A stretch of 14,559 bases of DNA from Rodentolepis nana (taxonomy: Eukaryota > Platyhelminthes > Cestoda > Cyclophyllidea > Hymenolepididae), in contig UZAE01014414.1 in assembly GCA_900617975.1 (NCBI GenBank), forward strand, positions 1-14,559, written 5' to 3'. The position numbers and the translations under genes are program-made. The notes under the pieces are model-generated. The model worked only from the letters and a program-made list of their open reading frames with translations. It did no database searches and had not been told where the DNA came from. This document shows positions 8,273 through 14,559 of the stretch, in pieces; position 1 is the stretch's first letter, and every line of letters begins with the position of its first letter.

Positions 8273-8322
8273 ACAGTGATTTCTGAGTCGGTCAGGCTTT
8301 ACTAGCGTAGCAATCCGCTACA

Positions 8323-9265
8323 AGAGGAACTGGCCATAGTTAAAATAGTCTTATTAGGCACGTCTACTGTACTGGGCTGCAAGATGAAATCAATAAGTCG
8401 ACATGCCACGGTTAATTGATCATTTAAAATAACGATTTAAGAAGCTCTCAATATTGCAGATGTGAATTTGCGCAAGTGACATGGGAGAGAAGTGAAAACA
8501 TTGTGCCTTAAAACGCTCCACTTTTGTTAATTTAAACAGCCGTTTCTTACGGGAGTACGTTCTATCCTAATTGCTTTTTGCTGAACGTCGAATTCCTCAT
8601 TCGTGTTATTGCAGGATTTTTTGGATAATTACAATTTTTCTCGGAAATAGAACAATCATCTTACCGAAAATATTGTGACCGAATTAATAACTTGTTATTT
8701 TAAGCTTTTGCATTGTTTTAATTTCTCCAAATTACTTAATTGCGATTTTCATAAGACCAAAAACAGTAATAGCCATTGATAATTACTAATCTATTATCGT
8801 ATTATTTGTTTTAACTCGTGACTGTCAGCGGAAAGAATCTAAGGTAAGTGGAGAACACAATCTGTCAGATTGGATCCAATCCTCATCCATATTCCAAGAA
8901 ATTAAAAACTTCCTGTTTATTCTGGAAATAATAATAAGAATAAAATGTTAAATGTAAAAATCTTTCATTTCTGTGCAAGCTCCCGAAAAGTAAAAAAAGA
9001 GTCAGTTATAATAGGCCTGAAAAGGGAATAAATTGAGTGACGGTTATGATTGAATCTAATACTAGTGATGGAAATTTTCCAGCAAACATTTCTGCGAAAT
9101 AAGAATGACAGTAAATACGATTCTTAGTCTGTGGCATTTTTAATGCTTACGGCCGTAATTTAGAATGGGAATTGGTGATGTGTTTTAAAATAAAATAAGG
9201 ACTTTATTCTTTTACATAAATAGAAGTATATTGTAATTTTTAACTTCAAGTACAGTAGATACGCT
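8323..9265. other. Unassigned AT-rich DNA
   Basis: I see no open frame of note, no structured RNA and no repeat between LTR-B copy 2 and the truncated Rep-A copy 5. Confidence 0.5.
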
Positions 9266-9385
9266 CTTTTGCTCACCTCTTGAATTTTTCCCACTTTGAT
9301 GTTCCTCCTCCCCTCTGTGAAGTCCGAAGTCATCTAAATGGCTAATGATAAATATCAAAACGCATGCCATTTGATATAAATAAAT
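9266..9385 (+). mobile_element. Rep-A copy 5, 5'-truncated
   Basis: Only the 3' third is present: a pyrimidine-rich start (about 9266-9290), then CACTTTGATGTTCCTCCTCC, CTCTGTGAAGTCCGAAGTCA, CTAAATGGCTAATGATAAAT and GCATGCCATTTGATATAAATAAAT. The head with ATAGACTT and CACGTGG is missing. 5' truncation with an intact 3' end is typical of incomplete target-primed reverse transcription. I could not find a convincing target-site duplication, so the exact left end is uncertain by about 10 bp. Confidence 0.78.
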
Positions 9386-9986
9386 TATACTTTAATAAAA
9401 CTTTCAAAATATCCGCAATTTTTAAAAGTTTTGACAGGTGTTTATGACAGGATATGTGAGCGATTAGAGCCTGAGAAATATTTCACTTGAAGCAAAATAA
9501 AAAAGTTAAATAAAGACTTAAAATAAAATAATGAAAAAAAACGTTAATCGAACAAAAATTTGCTATCTACATCGCAAAAAATGTCATCTAAATTTTTATT
9601 CGAATTCTAATTTAAAATTTAATTAAGTAAGCATATGCTTTTCCCAAGAGTGGATGCAGTGTAGTTAGTATAAATTAACGCTTTTCACCACAACACTAAA
9701 AGATACTTAAAAGATCAAAAGCTGAATGGAAACCTTGGTGCTCTCGCGCGCTTTCTACAAAAACACCCAGATGCCTGCAAAATTTGTCGCAAGTGTCACG
9801 GATTCCGCTGTAAATCCAAGCCCTAAGAAAAATATGCCAAATTAAATACGGTATAATTTTTTACTTGGAAATTTAATTTAATTTAGGTGACAATAGTCGT
9901 CCAACGGTTTTATACTCTTCTCTCTATAGGAAATTTCAATCAGGGGTTGAATGCCACAAGTTTTTTCGACAAAATATTAGTAAGAA
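9386..9986. other. Unassigned AT-rich DNA
   Basis: No gene or repeat is recognisable. The stretch 9480-9620 is very A-rich. Confidence 0.5.
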
Positions 9987-9998
9987 CAATGGAGTCTA
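9987..9998. repeat. Target-site duplication, left arm, Rep-A copy 6
   Basis: CAATGGAGTCTA is repeated exactly at 10378-10389. Confidence 0.9.
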
Positions 9999-10377
9999 TT
10001 TATTTATTATTTATTTATACCAAATGGCAGGCGTTTTGATAGTTATCATTAGCCCTTTAGTTAACTTCGGTAATGGCAGGCGTTTTGATAGTTATCATTA
10101 GCCCTTTAGTTAACTTCGGGTTTCGCAGAGGGGAGGAGGAACACCAAAATGACAAAAGTCGAGAGGAGGGACAGAATAATGATCAACAGATGTGAGTCAG
10201 GCAGACATAAAGGCAGAGAAAAGATATGATGAGTACTATGGAAATAGTCGAATATGACATACATTGGGGTGATGGTAGTTTGAAGTGGGAAGTCAACTGC
10301 CAGTTAATAGACTTTTTGTCGCATGAGTATACGTTGCCCAGGGTGCACCACGTGGAGGTAAGTCTATCGCGCACCCC
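9999..10377 (-). mobile_element. Rep-A copy 6, full-length with internal duplication
   Basis: This is a reverse-strand copy with a long AT tail on the left (TTTATTTATTATTTATTTATA) and the head on the right (TGCACCACGTGGAGGTAAGT...CGCGCACCCC). A perfect 12-bp direct repeat brackets it. It is longer than its relatives because the conserved 3' block is doubled (49-bp period, 10023-10120). The head stem and CACGTG are intact and the antisense GAG|GTAAGT donor is perfect. Perfect duplications, intact motifs and a long tail suggest it is among the younger copies. A 65-codon minus frame (10183-10380) is repeat read-through. Confidence 0.9.
10023..10120 (-). repeat. 49-bp tandem duplication of the Rep-A 3' block
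   Basis: The segment starting AATGGCAGGCGTTTTGATAG and ending TTAACTTCGG is present twice in tandem (10023-10071 and 10072-10120), differing only at the last base. It doubles the element's conserved 3' recognition-like block but not the AT tail. Confidence 0.92.
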
Positions 10378-10389
10378 CAATGGAGTCTA
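10378..10389. repeat. Target-site duplication, right arm, Rep-A copy 6
   Basis: CAATGGAGTCTA is identical to 9987-9998. Confidence 0.9.
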
Positions 10390-10607
10390 GAATTAGGTTA
10401 AGTGATTTTTTGATCTACCAAAAATAAATGAAAAAAAGTAATTTTAATATTATCAATAAAATATTTACTGCCCAAATCAGTTTATTGATTTAATATTTTC
10501 AAGCCTTGTGGTCAAAACTAACACCCAGGAACCGATTTGAATTTGATATTAATGGCGTGGATACATCCAAAATATATTTTGAATATTTCCTTGTGAAATA
10601 AGAGACC

Positions 10608-10626
10608 ACCTTATTACAAATAAGGT
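10608..10626. repeat. Small perfect hairpin
   Basis: ACCTTATT and AATAAGGT form an 8-bp stem around a 3-base loop (ACA). No T-run or other context gives it a role, so it may be incidental. Confidence 0.5.
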
Positions 10627-10785
10627 AAGGTGATAATTGATAATTGTATATGTAATTTTCGTGGCAAGGATATAAATATATATGTTGGGCAAACTCTTAA
10701 AACAAAACCTTTGCCGATTTACTCAAACTACAAGCAATATAACTGTTGAAGATAAATGACCACGAGTAACGAGTTTTTTTTTCAG

Positions 10786-10879
10786 AGAGACTTAGTAAGA
10801 AATCCGATCATAGTCAAGCTCGTTTCTGAAAGTGAGAGAAAGATAAGTAAAAAAACACTATCCATGCACTGTTTCGATG
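10786..10879 (+). other. Speculative exon-like segment
   Basis: A strong 3' splice-site look-alike (T-rich run ending TTCAG, 10774-10785) is followed by a 94-base open segment. Its frame reads RDLVRNPIIVKLVSESERKI and on to ...MHCFDG, and it ends at a donor-like GATG|GTAATT. The frame itself stays open to a TAA at 10897-10899. The peptide has a plausible composition but I recognise no family, and no second exon is visible. Such combinations arise by chance in AT-rich DNA. Confidence 0.12.
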
Positions 10880-11952
10880 GTAATTGCTCTATACCTTAAG
10901 TTAAAGTAATTAACAATACCAGTCGTGCCTCTTCTTTAGCACTAAAAAGATGGAATAAACTCAGTGAATAAAATAAAATTAATTAGCTTAAATAAATGCC
11001 CATATTAAAGATATGACCATGTCAGGATTATATAGCTCTCAAGGGTTTGCATGGTTCATTTAAATGAAGCATTCTTTGGAAGAGTGTATATGTTTTATTT
11101 AGTCAAAGTGGTACGTGACCTTTCACAAGAAACTTTACGCAAAAGTTCGTTTAGACAAAGAGGTCAAAATGAGATGTCCAAATGATCGGCTTCATTCGGT
11201 TTTTGCCTTCGGATTTGTAAAATATTCGATAAATGGGCAGTTAACCGCTACAATATTACAAATTTGAATTATAAATTATTGCCCTGAATTGTAAATCAAT
11301 TTTATTCTCCATCATTATACAAGCTGGGCCCTTTTAAATCTATTTTTGAAAATTGATAGAAAATAGTAAATGGCCTTAGTTACGACCAAGAAAGTACTAA
11401 TGAAAAGTGGTGCATGGAGGTTTCAAAATTCTAGAATTAAACTGCATTTTTGTGCTTTTAAACTGTCATCTGAATAATCTAAAAATGTTTGAGATTCGCT
11501 ATTTAAAACTTTTTATTTATACGCGCTCAAATTCGCATACTTATGGAAGCGGTTTAAAAATGAGCTAGATATGCGTTGATGGAGAACAATATTTCGTGTG
11601 GGAAATTCAAAGTAATTACGCAATGAATTCATTTTCTAGACGCATAACGAAATGAACAATTGCATGCATAAATATTCAGTAGATTATATTGATAGATATT
11701 GTTGAAATTCAATGATTTTGATGAGTTGAAGAACCAAATAAAAACAATTAAACCGTTAAGTAAAAAATTTTCATAATCAATTATTTTCTGAAATGCCTCT
11801 GTGTAAAGTGGAAAAAACGGCAATTGTTTTTTAAATGACCTCTTCTCAGTTTAAAAGTCTGTACTACTCAGTAACACGAACCACATTAAAATAAGTCTGC
11901 TTTGCGCGTAATTCGCCAAAAAAGTGATATCTGCTAAAGTAACGAGGATCTT

Positions 11953-11964
11953 TAGTCGTGAACT
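11953..11964. repeat. Imperfect target-site duplication, left arm, Rep-A copy 7
   Basis: TAGTCGTGAACT is matched at 10 of 12 positions by TAGTTGCGAACT at 12276-12287. Both differences are C/T transitions. Confidence 0.7.
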
Positions 11965-12275
11965 GGGGTGCGCGATAGACTTACCCCCATGTGGCACACG
12001 TATACTTATACGGAAAAGGTCTATTATTCGGCAGTTGACATCTGACTTCAAACTACCATCACCCAACTGTATGTCAAATTCGTCCACCTCAATAGTACTC
12101 ATCTTACCTTTTCTCTGCATTTGTGTCCATCTGTCTCTTTACATCTGTGAGTCACTCTTCTTTCCCCTCTCAAATTTTTCTCACTATGATGTTTCTCCCC
12201 TCTGTGAAGTCCGAAGGCAGCCAAAGGGCCAATGATAACTATCAAAACGCCTGCCATTTGAAATAAATAAATAAA
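11965..12275 (+). mobile_element. Rep-A copy 7, near-full-length SINE-like retroposon
   Basis: This is a forward copy opening GGGGTGCGCGATAGACTTACC and ending GCCTGCCATTTGAAATAAATAAATAAA. A deletion of about 10 bp in the head removes most of CCCTGGGCA, and CACGTG has decayed to CATGTG. The second arm of the head stem is AGGTCTAT, still able to pair with ATAGACTT through a G-U. The flanking 12-bp repeats have two mismatches, making this one of the older datable insertions. Open frames on both strands across it are repeat read-through. Confidence 0.86.
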
Positions 12276-12287
12276 TAGTTGCGAACT
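12276..12287. repeat. Imperfect target-site duplication, right arm, Rep-A copy 7
   Basis: TAGTTGCGAACT follows the (AAAT)n tail and pairs with 11953-11964. Confidence 0.7.
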
Positions 12288-14287
12288 ACCCATCTTAAAA
12301 TAAAGCTTAAATGAAAAAATATCCTAGATTTTGCACTTAGCTAGAAAATTTCTTCATAACTCGATGCATTTATTATGCAAAAAGTATCTGTTTCACTTGA
12401 CTTTCTCAGTGATGATATGGGCATTATTCAAGGAGTTTCCTGTGTGTTCCTTTTAATTTTTATTAATCTAAGCATGAAGAGCAAAGTAAATAATCTGAAT
12501 AAAGGACAAGATATTTAATTTTCGCAAACGGTGATTGAAAGTGGTTCAACTTGCAATACATAAAACTGCATTTTGTGGCATTCAGAGAAACGAATCAGTA
12601 AAATAAGAATGTCAGGTTTTGAATTATTATTTTTTTTATTACTTAACAGCGAATTTCAATTTAGTAGTAATAAATAACCAACGAAAGACGCCAGTCATTG
12701 TGTGGTTAAGGCTGGAAAGCATACACTTTAAAGCAACAGTTGCATAAAACAAGATCTCACAAGTTGAGTCATTAAGCATTTAAAATCTAGTGCTTGAATA
12801 AAATGAAACTTTCTATTCTATGCTTTATATTCATTAGCTTTTAATACTTCTATTACTCGTATATAGGGCGTTTTATTGTAAAAACATTTTACGAAATGAA
12901 GAAGTAATAACAGTATTTGTGTCAATCAAAAGCTATTTGTTTTTTATCAACTTTAAATAGTAAGGACGTTTTCGGTAATAAATATAACTCGGTACTTAGA
13001 TTGATTGAATATCTCCTATTAAAATAATTTGATTTCAGAAAGTAATTAAATTAGTATATTATTTCAATGAGAAAATGAGACCTCTTTGTAAGCTTATAAG
13101 TCTCCTTTAAACACCGACTTAAGACCATTAGTTAAAACAAAAATAAAAGTCATATAAAATAATTTTTCAAACCACAAAATAAATCGCATGGCACAGTTAA
13201 TGGGATTGAAAAATGCTGATGCTTCGAATTAGCTTACAACCAACACTTGTTGACCTTAGTAATGGAAATGATTGTACAAAGCGGCCAGAGTTAAGCACAA
13301 AATATTTGTAGCATTGTCTTTTTTGGCAAAACTCAATTTTCATTATCAAAGACAAATTACTTTTACAGCGCCATTTACCATAAGTGCATTTTATTTTCAT
13401 TTTTTAGGAGACTGGTTGTAAATTTAGACAGAAAATAGTTGGTGAACCTCATTGATTATGTGTATACTGATACAAAGACCAAAACGCTGATTTCCAATGT
13501 CTTCGTGTAATGTGATCAGTGTGTTTAAAATTTCCGAATGAAATGAAATTATTACTCATTTAAATGTCAGTAGGATTTGTGCTTTTTTAAAAAAGTGCTT
13601 TTATACGAGTTGACATTTAAATATTACCACATTTGGTTGCATCAAAGAAATGTTTCTGAAAATTAGCTCATCTATTTCCTATTTTTGATAACTTTTTGAA
13701 CCTTTTATAATGCCACATGGTTCAAGGAAAAAATTGTCCAAAATATATATCCTTGTCACAGGCAAAAAATCTTTTTGTAAGTCCTATTGTGATGCGGGTT
13801 TAATTTGATTTTCCGTTACACACTTTTTCCATCAATATAAGACAATATCACCGCCCATAAGCCATGATATTTTGGAATGATTTAATGATGGCATAAAGCC
13901 AAAGTTGTGGTAAAACTTACCCAAACAGGAATTTCCGTTAAAAATGACGCCCTAGTGAGATCCATTCCACATCAATTTGGCATTTCATTAATGTTAGTTC
14001 CTGACTTTCGTGAAATCGTCTGGCTAATGAAAACCCTAACATTAGATTAAAAGTACATCTCAATTAATGTCAACAAGGTCGCTACTAGCTGAGAGGGGAC
14101 TTTATAATTTTCTTTAGCTAAAATCGAAACTGATGGGTACTATACTTTTAAACACACTAATGATGTAATAAAACCCGAGCGAGGGAGAAATATTTGTAAT
14201 AAACCCACCTTAATCAAGTCCTTTTTACCCGTGTATGGTCGTAGGAAGATAGAAATGTGGAGTGCACATTTTTAGAACATGTTGTGA
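12288..14287. other. 2 kb of unassigned AT-rich DNA
   Basis: No gene is recognisable. A 12-bp inverted repeat lies at 13558-13622. A T-rich run ending in AG at 13394-13407 resembles a splice acceptor, but the best frame behind it closes after 15 codons. Confidence 0.45.
13558..13622. repeat. Inverted repeat with nested palindrome
   Basis: ATTTAAATGTCA (13558-13569) and TGACATTTAAAT (13611-13622) are perfect 12-bp inverted repeats separated by 41 bases. At the centre lies the palindrome CTTTTTTAAAAAAG (13582-13595), flanked by two copies of GTGCTTTT. The whole could fold as a 65-bp hairpin. It may be a tiny MITE remnant or simply a cruciform-prone AT sequence. Confidence 0.55.
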
Positions 14288-14510
14288 AATAAACGTACCT
14301 TTAAAGGGGGCAGGCAACCTGGGGGGGAGAAGGTCGTTGCCACGGCTGAAACAAATAAGCACTGGCTCGCTCAAACATTCTGGAACGCTGAGAACTTGGC
14401 CCCTAGCACACAAGGTCACGAATGCAGAGACCGATCGACAGGTATTAGTCATTTGTGTTATTATGTCCAAGCAGTATTTACTAATTTTGCTCTATGCCAT
14501 CAAGACATTT
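14288..14510. other. GC-richer patch open on both strands
   Basis: Base composition shifts here, with CpG and G/C-rich words from about 14305 to 14440 (a G7 run at 14321-14327, TGCCACGGCTG, GACCGATCGACAGG). A plus-strand frame without ATG runs from 14288 to a TAG at 14552-14554, and a minus-strand frame of 81 codons occupies 14225-14470. The plus frame continues into Rep-A copy 8, so its 3' end is not native coding. I do not recognise either peptide. It could be part of an exon, another mobile element, or only a local GC fluctuation that depletes stop codons. Confidence 0.25.
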
Positions 14511-14559
14511 ACTTATTTATTTCAAATGGCAGGCATTTTGATAGTTATCATTAGCCCTT
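14511..14559 (-). mobile_element. Rep-A copy 8, 3' end only, cut by window edge
   Basis: The AT tail (ACTTATTTATTTCAAATGG) and the conserved 3' block (CAGGCATTTTGATAGTTATC, then ATTAGCCCTT) of a reverse-strand copy are present. The rest lies beyond the window, so neither completeness nor target-site duplication can be judged. Confidence 0.85.

Larger units (their letters stand above)
7821..8322 (+). mobile_element. LTR-B copy 2, probable solo LTR with internal expansion
   Basis: This copy matches copy 1 from CACGTTATCGC to GTAGCAATCCGCTACA but on the opposite strand, about 2.7 kb away. It lacks the terminal TGTGGGG seen at the corresponding end of copy 1, so its 5' end is truncated or mutated, and I cannot identify a target-site duplication (right flank AGAGG, left flank AAGGTT). 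Compared with copy 1, about 40 bp after GGCCGTACAACTC are missing. In contrast, the AATAAA-bearing module is expanded to five units (7967-8179) and a 37-bp segment is doubled (8199-8272), giving 502 bp instead of 342. It is richer in CpG than its surroundings. No retrotransposon coding sequence is next to it. Confidence 0.65.
10390..11952. other. 1.5 kb of unassigned AT-rich DNA
   Basis: No gene is supported. It contains a small perfect hairpin (10608-10626) and one exon-like segment (10786-10879), listed separately. Minus-strand frames at 11629-11823 (64 codons) and 11851-12120 (89 codons, running into Rep-A copy 7) have no recognisable features. Confidence 0.45.

Noticed and set aside
2811..12235. 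Open frames sharing the peptide KKSINWQLTSHF and similar (2811-3098, 10183-10380, 11924-12235)
   Set aside because: The shared peptide comes from the shared Rep-A sequence. The frames begin or end outside the element, use different downstream frames and are interrupted in other copies, so this is repeat homology and not a conserved protein.
13394..13455. Acceptor-like TTTTCATTTTTTAG followed by ETGCKFRQKIVGEPH-stop
   Set aside because: Only 15 codons before the stop and no partner exon or polyA context, so it cannot be told from chance.

Overview
This window looks like non-coding, repeat-rich DNA from a eukaryotic nuclear genome. It is AT-rich, stop codons are dense in all frames, there is no operon-like gene packing, and it carries microsatellites, retroposons with target-site duplications (TSDs) and LTR-like copies. 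An invertebrate, probably an arthropod, is my best guess; nothing in the sequence fixes the species. I found no protein-coding gene, rRNA, tRNA or CRISPR array that I would defend. The longest open frames (up to about 120 codons) are chance frames or read-through of repeats.

The dominant feature is one short interspersed repeat family, called Rep-A here, with eight copies. Four are on the + strand (378-699, 2825-3144, 9266-9385, 11965-12275) and four on the - strand (4135-4457, 5571-5903, 9999-10377, and 14511 to the window end). Complete copies are about 310-330 bp. They share a fixed 5' end (GGGGTG...ATAGACTTACCTCC), a pyrimidine-rich middle, a conserved 3' block (AAAGGGCTAATGATAACTAT...GCCTGCCATTTG) and a short (AAAT/TAAA)n tail. 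Six copies are flanked by 12-14 bp direct repeats, each different, as expected of SINE-type retroposition. One copy is 5'-truncated, one holds a 49-bp internal tandem duplication, and one is cut by the window edge.

A second family, called LTR-B here, has two copies in inverted orientation about 2.7 kb apart (4761-5102 and 7821-8322). They look like solo LTRs. The first runs from TGT to ACA, carries an AATAAA signal on its sense strand and has a 4-bp TATT target duplication. The second has expanded its AATAAA-bearing module into five units and duplicated a 37-bp segment.

Layout: purine microsatellite (1-43); Rep-A 1; plain AT-rich DNA with a C20 tract (1239-1258) and a C14 tract (2340-2353); Rep-A 2; a weak coding-like relic (3534-3735); Rep-A 3, LTR-B 1 and Rep-A 4 in close succession; about 1.9 kb of unassigned DNA; LTR-B 2; Rep-A 5 (truncated) and 6; about 1.5 kb with one speculative exon-like segment; Rep-A 7; about 2.2 kb ending in a GC-richer patch; Rep-A 8. 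The most interesting material is Rep-A: its clean TSDs, no evident pol III promoter, a 5' stem preserved partly through wobble pairs, and an antisense consensus splice donor.
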